Positions 17,114-24,539 of a stretch of 64,000 bases of DNA are shown in pieces. The stretch comes from Fictibacillus norfolkensis. GTDB taxonomy: Bacteria > Bacillota > Bacilli > Bacillales > Fictibacillaceae. The first letter of the stretch is position 1. Every line of letters begins with the position of its first letter. The translations under genes were made by a program, and so were the position numbers. Under the pieces are notes generated by a model. The model was not told where the DNA came from. It made no database searches and saw only the letters and a program-made list of their open reading frames with translations. The stretch lies in contig NZ_JACSQM010000006.1 in NCBI RefSeq assembly GCF_014836645.1, forward strand, positions 124,001-188,000, written 5' to 3'.

Positions 17114-17239
17114 CCCGTATCAAGCCTTTCCTTATATGTAAATTAAGATATACTTTACATTATAACAAAAATAAATTTCAACTAAACGTATTCTTTTTGG
17201 GATATGGAGATTATTTAACAAAGAAATGGTGGGATCAAC

Positions 17240-18169
17240 ATGAATGTCATTGACTTGCATTGCGATGCATTATTAAAACTATGGGAAACGGACGGCAGGC
17301 TGCGGTATGCAGATGCGCCACAGCTTGCTACAAATAAGAAACGGCTGCAAAAGGGAAAAGTGAACGTACAGTTCTTTGCGATTTTTATTGAACCCTTTAT
17401 TCCGAGCGATCAAAAATTCCAATCTGCTCTTCAACAAGTAGATTATTTTTATAAAGAGGTTCTTGGTAAAAATCCAGAAATGAAGCATTTGAAGAACTGG
17501 CACGACTTTCAAACATTGAAGGATGGAGAAATCGGAGCAGTGCTTACGCTTGAAGGAGTGGATGCGATCGGTGATGATCTTACGAAGTTAAGCATCCTGC
17601 ATCAACTCGGTGTTCTTTTGATCGGCCTAACATGGAATCACGCGAATCTTGCAGCTGATGGTGCACAAGAACCGCGTGGAGCTGGTCTGACGGTATTTGG
17701 AAAAGAAATCGTGGCGTTCAATAATAAAAATAAAATTTTAACCGATGTGTCTCATTTATGTGATCGAGCTTTTTGGGATGTGATGGACATTGCTGATTAT
17801 CCGCTTGCCAGTCATTCTAATTCACGCGTACTGTGTGACCATCCGCGTAACCTTACGGATGAGATGGCAAAAGAGATGTTTAGTAAAGGTGGAGTCGTGC
17901 ATGTTGTGTATAACCCGCCATTTACGAAGAAAGAAGGGGCAGCAAGTATTGGTGACTTAATTAAGCACATCGACCATTTTTGTGGACTTGGCGGGGTAAA
18001 ACAAATCGGCCTCGGCTCTGATTTTGACGGCATCTCGCAACTTATTACGGATTTAGAAGATGCATCTATGACTCAAAACTTAATCAATGAGCTATTAAAA
18101 CATTATTCCGAAGAAGAGGTCCGAGGATTTGCTTCTCAGAACTTCATGAATTTTATTTCTAAGATATAG
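17240..18169 (+). CDS. Membrane-dipeptidase-type M19 peptidase
   Basis: 309 residues. The TIM-barrel zinc site shows LHCDALLKLW (H-x-D) at the N-terminus, LTLEGVDAIG (Glu bridge) near 105, SHSNSR and CDHPRNL near 195-205, and GLGSDFDG near 255. M19 enzymes cut dipeptides, often with a C-terminal D-residue. There is no signal peptide, so it is cytoplasmic. AGGTG-like site before ATG 17240. It is divergent from glnS. Confidence 0.9.
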   Translation: MNVIDLHCDALLKLWETDGRLRYADAPQLATNKKRLQKGKVNVQFFAIFIEPFIPSDQKFQSALQQVDYFYKEVLGKNPEMKHLKNWHDFQTLKDGEIGAVLTLEGVDAIGDDLTKLSILHQLGVLLIGLTWNHANLAADGAQEPRGAGLTVFGKEIVAFNNKNKILTDVSHLCDRAFWDVMDIADYPLASHSNSRVLCDHPRNLTDEMAKEMFSKGGVVHVVYNPPFTKKEGAASIGDLIKHIDHFCGLGGVKQIGLGSDFDGISQLITDLEDASMTQNLINELLKHYSEEEVRGFASQNFMNFISKI

Positions 18170-18176
18170 CTTGAAA

Positions 18177-18214
18177 GGAAAGGCTGTCATTCTCCCGGGA
18201 TGTCAGCTTTTTTC
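18177..18214 (+). terminator. Probable terminator of the dipeptidase gene
   Basis: An imperfect stem AAGGCTGTCAT / ATGTCAGCTT around a TCCCGGGA core is followed by six Ts. Confidence 0.65.
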
Positions 18215-18241
18215 TATGGAGAAGGATATTAGTGTTAGCAG

Positions 18242-18480
18242 CGAACGAGCGTAATTGCCGCGAACGATCATAAAATTCTATAAGCGAGCATAAATCTTCG
18301 GGAACGATCATAAAAGTCTGTGACCGAGCATAAATCTTCACGAACGAGCATAAAAGTCTGTGACCGAGCATAAATCTTCACGAACGATCATAAAACCACG
18401 TGAACGAGCATAACCGTCCCATGAACGATCATAAAACCACACGACCGAGCATAAGTCTTCTTGACCTAGCAAAACTTCCC
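18242..18480 (+). repeat. 12-unit tandem array, 20-bp period
   Basis: The core CGAGC or CGATC followed by ATAAA recurs with its first base at 18246, 18265, 18285, 18305, 18325, 18345, 18365, 18385, 18405, 18426, 18446 and, decayed, 18466. Units differ mainly in the last seven bases (TCTTCA, GTCTGT, CCACGT types), and two of those types alternate in the middle. It fills the space between the dipeptidase terminator and the SIMPL gene. It does not code: frames through it are short. Confidence 0.9.
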
Positions 18481-18562
18481 CAAAAGCCCTCTTCATATGC
18501 TCTTCTTTTTTCCCATAAACTCTCATAGCTTATATAGAGTAACTAGGCGAAAGGAGTCTGTT

Positions 18563-19246
18563 ATGCACTACAACCATCCAGGTTTCCAAAATACAGGTAT
18601 GAGGCAGCAAGACGACCTGACAACGATGAATCGCCTAATTGTATCGGGTGAAGGCTCTGTTTCTGCTGTGCCGGATCGAGCTCTTCTTACAATAGGTGTC
18701 ATTACAGAAAACCCAAATTTAAGTGTGGCTCAAAAAGAGAACGCTGATAAAACGGCTTCTGTTATTCGAACACTGATGTCACTAGGTATTTCTCAAAGTG
18801 ATATTCAAACATCTAGTTTTCGAATTGAACCTCAATATAACTATGAAAATGGTCAGCAGCAATTTAGAGGATATCGTGTAGAGCACCAGTTGCAGGTAAC
18901 GGTAAAAGATATTCGGCAAACAGGGCAGGCAATCGATCAAGCGGTAGCGAACGGAGCTAACTCAATATCGTCCATTCAATTCACCGTTGCAAACCCAGAT
19001 GCCTTTTATAATCAAGCATTGTCATTAGCTATTCAAAATGCTCAGCAAAAAGCTATTTCGATGGCAAGGGTATTACAAGTTACACTTCGACCGGTACCGG
19101 TCAACGTTCAAGAAGTATCTCAATCCTTACCTCCTAGACCTGTTCCGTTTCAAGCTGTTATATATGCACAAAGTGTCGAAACACCAATACAGCCAGGCGA
19201 GAATAAGATTACAGCCTCTGTAAAAATTCAGTATACGTTTAGTTAG
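18563..19246 (+). CDS. SIMPL-domain (DUF541) protein
   Basis: 227 residues from ATG 18563, with AAAGGAG six bases before it; an upstream in-frame extension to 18497 lacks a ribosome site. It starts the SIMPL domain with IVSGEGSVSAVPDRALLTIGV and ends NKITASVKIQYTF, covering the full domain. There is no signal peptide, unlike many proteobacterial members. Family members are linked to oxidative stress or membrane proteins, with no firm biochemical role. Single gene. Confidence 0.88.
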   Translation: MHYNHPGFQNTGMRQQDDLTTMNRLIVSGEGSVSAVPDRALLTIGVITENPNLSVAQKENADKTASVIRTLMSLGISQSDIQTSSFRIEPQYNYENGQQQFRGYRVEHQLQVTVKDIRQTGQAIDQAVANGANSISSIQFTVANPDAFYNQALSLAIQNAQQKAISMARVLQVTLRPVPVNVQEVSQSLPPRPVPFQAVIYAQSVETPIQPGENKITASVKIQYTFS

Positions 19247-19262
19247 AAAGGACAGGTATAAA

Positions 19263-19292
19263 TTGACAGTCTGATACGTTGCACATTATACT
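19263..19292 (+). promoter_or_regulatory. Sigma-A promoter of the arsR-ABC operon
   Basis: TTGACA at 19263-19268 and TATACT at 19287-19292 with an 18-base spacer. The start of transcription should fall at about 19299-19300, exactly at the ATG of the regulator, so the message would be leaderless or nearly so. Confidence 0.7.
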
Positions 19293-19307
19293 TAACCAAA
19301 TGGTTAA
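19292..19307 (+). promoter_or_regulatory. Palindromic operator over the arsR start codon
   Basis: TTAACCA-AA-TGGTTAA is a perfect 16-bp inverted repeat between the -10 box and the first codons, including ATG 19300. Autorepression by the ArsR-type product is the simple reading. Confidence 0.65.
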
Positions 19308-19626
19308 ATATAATGCAGAACACTTAAATGATGTATTTTCAGTTCTATCTGACCCGACTCGGCGTACGATCATCGAGCAGCTATCAAAAGGAGAAAGGAG
19401 TGTGCGAGAGTTAGCCCAGCCTTTTGATATGTCGCTCCCTGCGATCTCAAAGCATTTGAAAGTTCTAGAGAATGCAGGTCTTGTCACACACCGAAAAGAG
19501 GGGCGCTATCGCTATTACGCGATACAGCCGGACGCAATGGACGGAGCATGTGAATGGATCTCTACGCTTAAACAGCTATGGACAAAATTTGAAGGTATGT
19601 TTTGCTGCAAACAAAAGAAGCAGTGA
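19300..19626 (+). CDS. ArsR-family transcriptional regulator
   Basis: 108 residues from ATG 19300 (a TTG at 19279 is in frame but lies inside the promoter). Winged helix: LSDPTRRTIIEQLSKGERSV, RELAQPFDMSLPAISKHL as recognition helix, and wing HRKEGRYRYYAI. The N-terminus lacks metal-binding CxC; the C-terminal CC is not placed like a known metal site, so it may sense something other than metal. It is followed 23 bases later by an ABC-2 exporter that it should control together with itself. Confidence 0.88.
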   Translation: MVKYNAEHLNDVFSVLSDPTRRTIIEQLSKGERSVRELAQPFDMSLPAISKHLKVLENAGLVTHRKEGRYRYYAIQPDAMDGACEWISTLKQLWTKFEGMFCCKQKKQ

Positions 19627-19649
19627 AACGTATGCTTGGAGTGTGAACA

Positions 19650-20576
19650 ATGGAAACGCAGCAAGAAATAATAAAGGTGCAGAAACTGGTGAAACGATAT
19701 GGAGATTTTACTGCCGTGGATGGAAGTGAGTTCTCTGTACATAATGGCGAAGTATTTGGTCTGCTCGGCCCGAACGGAGCAGGGAAGACGACGACGCTTG
19801 AGATGTTAGTTGGTCTTCGTAAGCCTGATGAAGGAACGGCGATCGTCGGTGGATTTGATATCACAAAAGAGCTTGATAAAGTAAAAGAGGTAATTGGTGT
19901 ACAGCTTCAATCTACAACTCTTTTTGAGCTATTGACCGTAGATGAGATCCTTCATCTTTACGGCAGTTTTTACCGGGAACATATCTCGATTCCTGAATTG
20001 ATTGATGACATGCTATTAACAGAGAAAAAGAATAGCAGAATAAAAGGTTTGTCTGGTGGTCAAAAGCAGAGACTTGCGATCGCACTTGCACTCGTTCACG
20101 ATCCGCAGATTATTTTCTTGGACGAACCTACGACTGGACTCGATCCACAAGCACGCCGTACGTTATGGGATATTATTTTACGCTTGAAGGAACGGGGCAA
20201 AACCGTTGTACTGACGACTCATTATATGGATGAGGCACACGTGTTATGCGACCGTATCGCCATTATGGATCAAGGAAAGCTAATTGCTCTAGATACGCCT
20301 AGTGAACTTGTGAGAAATCTTCAGTCGGACAGCGCGGTTGAATTTAAGTTTAACGATGAAGTAGATATTGTTTTATCAGAGATTGACGGAGTGAAGCAAG
20401 TGGGCAGTCAGAAAGATGTACATGTTCTCTATACGGATGATCTACAGAAGACTTTAACGAGTTTAATAGCTATCGCTTCTGAAAGAGAGCTGAAGCTTGT
20501 CGATCTACAAACGAGAACGGCAACACTTGAAGATGTGTTTATCCACATGACAGGAAGAAGGTTAAGAGAAGGATGA
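19650..20576 (+). CDS. ABC transporter ATP-binding protein (DrrA/ABC-2 type)
   Basis: 308 residues. Walker A GPNGAGKTTTLEML near 45, signature LSGGQKQRLAIALAL near 137, Walker B IIFLDEPTTGLDP, and H-loop LTTHYMDEAH. The extra C-terminal domain of about 80 residues ending LEDVFIHMTGRRLR is that of drug or lipid exporters of the DrrA/CcmA group. It energises the permease encoded next, with which it overlaps by ATGA. Substrate unknown. Confidence 0.93.
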   Translation: METQQEIIKVQKLVKRYGDFTAVDGSEFSVHNGEVFGLLGPNGAGKTTTLEMLVGLRKPDEGTAIVGGFDITKELDKVKEVIGVQLQSTTLFELLTVDEILHLYGSFYREHISIPELIDDMLLTEKKNSRIKGLSGGQKQRLAIALALVHDPQIIFLDEPTTGLDPQARRTLWDIILRLKERGKTVVLTTHYMDEAHVLCDRIAIMDQGKLIALDTPSELVRNLQSDSAVEFKFNDEVDIVLSEIDGVKQVGSQKDVHVLYTDDLQKTLTSLIAIASERELKLVDLQTRTATLEDVFIHMTGRRLREG

Positions 20577-21670
20577 GATCATACTACCTACTAACACTTG
20601 CTCAGCTTCGGATCTTCCTCAGAAACAGACAAGTACTGTTTTGGACCCTCGCATTTCCTATCGTTCTGATGGTCATGTTAGGTTCATTCTTAGGAAACGG
20701 TAACGGGGTTTCCATTACGGCAGCTGTTGTTGATCAGGATAAGAGTGAACAGTCGAAGAACTTAGTAAAAGAAATGGAAAAAAACGAAGCGGTATCCCTT
20801 GAAAAAAGTTCAAACGAAAAAGATGTGTTAAGTCAGCTGAAACAAGGTGATTTAACGCTCGTAGTTACCATTCCAAAAGGCTATGGTGAAAATCTTGCTG
20901 CAGGAAACAAAGCCGATCCTTTTAAACTGCCTGTTTATTATAATGAAACAAACATGGCGATGTCCCAAGTTGGACTTCAGCTTGTCGATAATGCGGTGGA
21001 CGCGATCAGTAAAAAATCAGTGAGCTATGAGCCTGTTGTTGTAACAGAATCAAAAGGGGTAGAAGCACTGAACCTTCGTTACATCGACTTCCTAGTACCC
21101 GGAATTGTGGCGATGATGATCATGAGCAATAATATGAACGGAGTAGCAGGCCAGATTTCATCCTGGCGTGAACGTGGAATCTTACGTCGTATGCAAGGAA
21201 CAACACTTAAAGCCTCTACATTTATCGCAGCGCAGATCACCGCTCGTTTTATGTTAAACGGTTTGCAAGCGATGATCGTATTAGCTGTCGCTTGGGCAGC
21301 GTTCGGCATTGAAGTAAGAGGGTCATGGTTAACCGTAATCGCGTTCGTAACGCTTGGGACGTTAGCCTTTATGGCAATCGGCTTTATTATCGCAGGGATT
21401 GCCAAGACTCCTGAGAGTGCTGGACCGATTGCTGGTTTTCTATCGTTTCCGATGCTGTTCTTAGGTGGTGTGTTCTTTCCGATACGAGATATGCCGGAGT
21501 TTTTACAGCCGTTTGTACAAATTCTACCGATCGCTCACTTAAGCCATGCTCTTCGTGAGACGATGAACGTAGGTGCTTCGTTTTTAAATCTTGGCATGGA
21601 GGCCATGATTCTCGGCGGTTGGTTGATCGGAGCGTTTATCGTGGCAAGTTTTACGTTTAAGTGGGAATAG
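20573..21670 (+). CDS. ABC-2 type transporter permease
   Basis: 365 residues: a first membrane helix near 20-40, an external domain of about 140 residues, then five helices containing NMNGVAGQISSWRERGILRRM and the PIAHLSHALRETM ABC-2 signature. It forms the membrane channel for the ATPase just upstream. The domain plan matches the YhgE/DrrB-like half-transporter permeases that export drugs or lipid-linked molecules. Confidence 0.92.
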   Translation: MRSYYLLTLAQLRIFLRNRQVLFWTLAFPIVLMVMLGSFLGNGNGVSITAAVVDQDKSEQSKNLVKEMEKNEAVSLEKSSNEKDVLSQLKQGDLTLVVTIPKGYGENLAAGNKADPFKLPVYYNETNMAMSQVGLQLVDNAVDAISKKSVSYEPVVVTESKGVEALNLRYIDFLVPGIVAMMIMSNNMNGVAGQISSWRERGILRRMQGTTLKASTFIAAQITARFMLNGLQAMIVLAVAWAAFGIEVRGSWLTVIAFVTLGTLAFMAIGFIIAGIAKTPESAGPIAGFLSFPMLFLGGVFFPIRDMPEFLQPFVQILPIAHLSHALRETMNVGASFLNLGMEAMILGGWLIGAFIVASFTFKWE

Positions 21671-21694
21671 AATAAGCACAAAGAGGAGAATAAA

Positions 21695-22117
21695 ATGAAT
21701 ACACAAAATTATAAGAATCATGCACGAATGCACCCCATCTATCATTATGTACTTTCATTGCTCGTGCTTGGAGGTCTTATCGCGAGCATTGTCTATCTGT
21801 TTAAAGCAGATGATAAGTTCCTAGGCGTGATACTCATTGTGATGGGACTCAGTCTGTTAGTGATGTTTGCTTTACTTCGCTTATATCCATTGAAGGCTCA
21901 AGATCGTGCGATTCGAGCAGAAGAGAACTTGCGCTATTACGTTTTAACAGGAAAGTTGTTGGATGGAAGACTCACAGCAGGGCAGATCGTAGCCCTTCGA
22001 TTCGCATCAGACGAAGAACTTCCGCTCTTGGCTGAGAAAGCAGCAGCTGAAAACATGAAACCGAAGGAAATTAAACAAGCGATTACGAACTGGAAAGCAG
22101 ATCATTATAGAATCTAA
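21695..22117 (+). CDS. DUF6526-family membrane protein
   Basis: 140 residues: an N-terminal cytoplasmic start, two membrane helices (about 18-36 and 44-62), then a charged C-terminal region with ALRFASDEELPLLAEKA and a final KAITNWK-like helix. I recognise it as a family of unknown function common in Bacillaceae (DUF6526). It follows the ABC genes by 24 bases with AGAGGAG before its ATG, and is probably in their operon. Confidence 0.75.
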   Translation: MNTQNYKNHARMHPIYHYVLSLLVLGGLIASIVYLFKADDKFLGVILIVMGLSLLVMFALLRLYPLKAQDRAIRAEENLRYYVLTGKLLDGRLTAGQIVALRFASDEELPLLAEKAAAENMKPKEIKQAITNWKADHYRI

Positions 22118-22157
22118 AAGCTAAAAGACGCAGGGATTTGAGTCCATGCGTCTTTTT
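22118..22157 (+). terminator. Terminator of the arsR-ABC-DUF6526 operon
   Basis: AAAAGACGCA pairs with TGCGTCTTTT and a T run follows. Confidence 0.88.
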
Positions 22158-22584
22158 ATCTGCTTTACTTTAAAAAATTGAAGATTAACCTCCATATAAA
22201 CTATTTGAGAATACAAATCAACGTTTTAAATTAAAGGTAATTTTATAGTATAAAAGGGAGAGGGATTAACTTACGAAAAAATATTTTGGGACTTTAATCA
22301 TGGTTATAAGGATTCAAAATTCGATAAAAGACAAGATAGTTATTGAAATATCGTGTAAAAATATGGTAGTAATTGGTTTGGGTAGAAAATATTCCGTTGC
22401 TCTAACGTCACTCATATCAAGGGTTTTGGTAGTGATAAGTAAATAGTATCAAAAATTTACAAATTTATGGTTTCGTTATTTCCATAATAGGGCAAATATA
22501 GGTGTATTTATCCATTTCTAGTTAGAAGCAACCGATCTTAAAGATCGTTGTTTATAAATTTTAAAAAATAAGGGAGAGAAGAAA
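22158..22584. other. Intergenic region before the type VII operon
   Basis: 427 AT-rich bases with no convincing gene. It should contain the promoter of the secretion operon, but no clear sigma-A boxes stand out. The one marked element is an inverted repeat CGATCTT-A-AAGATCG at 22533-22547, 38 bases before esxA. Confidence 0.6.
22533..22547 (+). promoter_or_regulatory. Inverted repeat upstream of esxA
   Basis: Perfect 7-1-7 palindrome CGATCTT-A-AAGATCG without a T tail long enough for a terminator. It may be a regulator site or an mRNA 5' hairpin. Confidence 0.4.
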
Positions 22585-22878
22585 ATGTCAGGAATTATTC
22601 GCGTTACACCAGCAGAGTTAGTAGATATGTCAGGTCGTTACTCCAATGAAAGCAGTCAAGTAGGAGAACAAATCTCTAGATTAAATGCAATGATCAGCCA
22701 ATTAGAAGGTATGTGGGAAGGGGAAGCAAGTAAAGCTTTCAGCCAACAATATGAGGCATTAAAACCATCTTTCCTTCAAATGCAACAGTTGCTTGAAGAT
22801 ATCTCCGCTCAACTTAACAATACATCTAGAGCTCTAGAAGACGCTGATAACCAAATCGCAAGCCAAATTAGAGGGTAA
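22585..22878 (+). CDS. esxA: WXG100 protein EsxA/YukE, type VII secretion substrate
   Basis: 97 residues forming a helical hairpin with the W-x-G turn in QLEGMWEGEASKAF near residue 43. A C-terminal pattern YxxxD/E-like helix end is expected in this family; here the tail is LEDADNQIASQIRG. It is secreted as a dimer and is needed for machine activity. First gene of the operon, with GGGAGAG before ATG. Matches YukE of B. subtilis in order and size. Confidence 0.93.
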   Translation: MSGIIRVTPAELVDMSGRYSNESSQVGEQISRLNAMISQLEGMWEGEASKAFSQQYEALKPSFLQMQQLLEDISAQLNNTSRALEDADNQIASQIRG

Positions 22879-22908
22879 CCTTTTTAACTTTTGGTACTTT
22901 GTTTCATG

Positions 22909-22946
22909 GGGGCGCCTTCTTTATTAAAGGCGCTCTTCATTTTTTG
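22909..22946 (+). terminator. Partial terminator/attenuator between esxA and yukD
   Basis: GCGCCTT at 22912-22918 and AAGGCGC at 22927-22933 form a short strong hairpin; a T run lies seven bases further. It probably ends part of the transcripts, giving more esxA message than downstream message. Confidence 0.6.
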
Positions 22947-22957
22947 AGGTGATGATT

Positions 22958-23197
22958 ATGTACATTGAAGTTACCGTAGATTTAAAAAATTATACAGGGG
23001 AAGCTTTTGATCTTCGACTTTCAAACTTCCATACTGTTAAAAAAGTGATAGATATTGTTTGGCAAACAAAAGAAATTGACTCTCCGCCTAGAGACGGTTA
23101 CTGGGTACGTGTGCCAAATAAAAATATTGTACTCTCCGGAAACCAAAAGCTGATAGAGAGTGGAATATTAACAGGTGATCGTTTTGAAATTCTTTGA
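22958..23197 (+). CDS. yukD: YukD/EsaB ubiquitin-like protein
   Basis: 79 residues from ATG 22958 with GAGGTG six bases before; ATG 22952 and GTG 22949 are alternatives. It is a small beta-grasp protein (MYIEVTVDLKNYTG.., ending SGILTGDRFEIL). YukD/EsaB is a cytoplasmic type VII component required for, or regulating, secretion. It sits between esxA and yukC as in B. subtilis. Confidence 0.88.
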   Translation: MYIEVTVDLKNYTGEAFDLRLSNFHTVKKVIDIVWQTKEIDSPPRDGYWVRVPNKNIVLSGNQKLIESGILTGDRFEIL

Positions 23198-23210
23198 GGG
23201 GGTCTAAGCA

Positions 23211-24527
23211 ATGACCGAAAAAAATAAAACATATTTGGAACAAATCTTAGAATCCCAGATTAGTAGAGATGAGGATTCTATTACTTTTGCATTTCAAAAA
23301 GAAAAAATAAAACTAGATAACGTAATTGAAGTAGAACTTTTAAAAGAATTAGATACAGATATCCAACGGTCCATTATCGTTGATGAAAACGAGCTTAAGA
23401 TAACTATCCTCCCCCACTCTAATTACCGGTATTTTCCCGAATTAACAAGTCAAAATGATAGAAGTAAATGGATGTTTGCGTTTCAATTAACAAAAAAAGT
23501 AAAAGAACACACGTTGAATCGTTTACATTTGGTAGTATGTCCTGAAAACATAGTATTTGATCAAAGTCTATCACCAGCTTTTCTACATTATGGAGTGAAA
23601 GAAAGTATTCCTCCTTACGAAGCAGAGCATGAAAGAGTTTGGAAAGAGCTTAAAGCTACGATTGCTTTCTTAGTAGACGGTAAACATTCCTTTCATGATT
23701 ACTTAAAGCTTCATGAAACCATCGAATTATCAACCACTGCTAAAGAGGCATTAGAAGTAGATGATTTGAATGGACTGTTACTTTTCATACAAAAAAAATT
23801 AAATGATATAGATGAAAAAGATAAATTGATGCTAAATATTCCACAAAAGAAATGGAAGTTTACACAATATGCATCATTAGGATTATTGATATGTTTCATC
23901 CCAGCTATTGTATATACGATCTATTCCCTGTTCTTTTTACAGCCCAGACAAGAAGCATTTGTTAGCAGTAACGAACATTTTCTAGGTAAAGAATACAGTG
24001 AAGTCGTTGAGGTAATGTCTGATTATGATGTCGAGGACATGCCTAATGTAGTTCAATACCAGCTAGCGTCATCATACATAATCAATGAATCACTGACTGA
24101 AGAGCAAAAGGAAAATATCCAAAACACTGTTTCTTTACAATCGGAACCTCTCTATTTTCAATATTGGATACATATCGGAAGAGGGAATGCGAAGGAAGCG
24201 CTTGACATTGCACGTTCGTTAGAAGATAAGGACCTTATTATGTTCTCACTTATTAAATATCGTGAAGTATTAAAGTCTGATGATAAATTAAGCAGTGAGG
24301 AAAAACAGCAAAAAATTAAAGAAGTACAAGCTGAAATAGATGAGTATCTCGAAGAGCAAGAAGCAATGAAAGAAGAAGAAGCGAGACTTAAAGAAGAAGA
24401 AAGAAAAGCTGAAGAAGAAAAGCAAAAAGAACAAGAAGCAATGGAACAAAAGGCTAAGGAAGAAGCAGCAGCTGCTGAAAAGAAGCAAAAGCCTGCAACA
24501 CCACCGAAACCGACCAATGCGAATTAA
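23211..24527 (+). CDS. essB: YukC/EssB type VII secretion membrane protein
   Basis: 438 residues. Residues 1-215 are the pseudokinase-like cytoplasmic domain, a single membrane helix lies at about 219-243 (ASLGLLICFIPAIVYTIY), and the external part of about 130 residues is helical. The end, about 375-430, is an E/K/Q-rich coiled coil. YukC/EssB forms the core membrane complex with EssC. The start is ATG 23211 after GAGGGGG, 13 bases behind yukD. Confidence 0.9.
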   Translation: MTEKNKTYLEQILESQISRDEDSITFAFQKEKIKLDNVIEVELLKELDTDIQRSIIVDENELKITILPHSNYRYFPELTSQNDRSKWMFAFQLTKKVKEHTLNRLHLVVCPENIVFDQSLSPAFLHYGVKESIPPYEAEHERVWKELKATIAFLVDGKHSFHDYLKLHETIELSTTAKEALEVDDLNGLLLFIQKKLNDIDEKDKLMLNIPQKKWKFTQYASLGLLICFIPAIVYTIYSLFFLQPRQEAFVSSNEHFLGKEYSEVVEVMSDYDVEDMPNVVQYQLASSYIINESLTEEQKENIQNTVSLQSEPLYFQYWIHIGRGNAKEALDIARSLEDKDLIMFSLIKYREVLKSDDKLSSEEKQQKIKEVQAEIDEYLEEQEAMKEEEARLKEEERKAEEEKQKEQEAMEQKAKEEAAAAEKKQKPATPPKPTNAN

Positions 24528-24539
24528 AGGGGGTGAAGT

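Noticed and set aside
17114..17239. T-box leader for glnS
   Set aside because: The gap is too short and shows no specifier stem or T-box sequence; the gene also has a plain leader.
18242..18480. CRISPR array
   Set aside because: The conserved part is only about 10 bases and the period is 20; there are no 25-40 base repeats with unique spacers and no cas genes.
22300..22446. A 48-aa frame (MVIRIQNSIKDK..) before esxA
   Set aside because: No ribosome site, odd composition and it lies in the expected promoter region.
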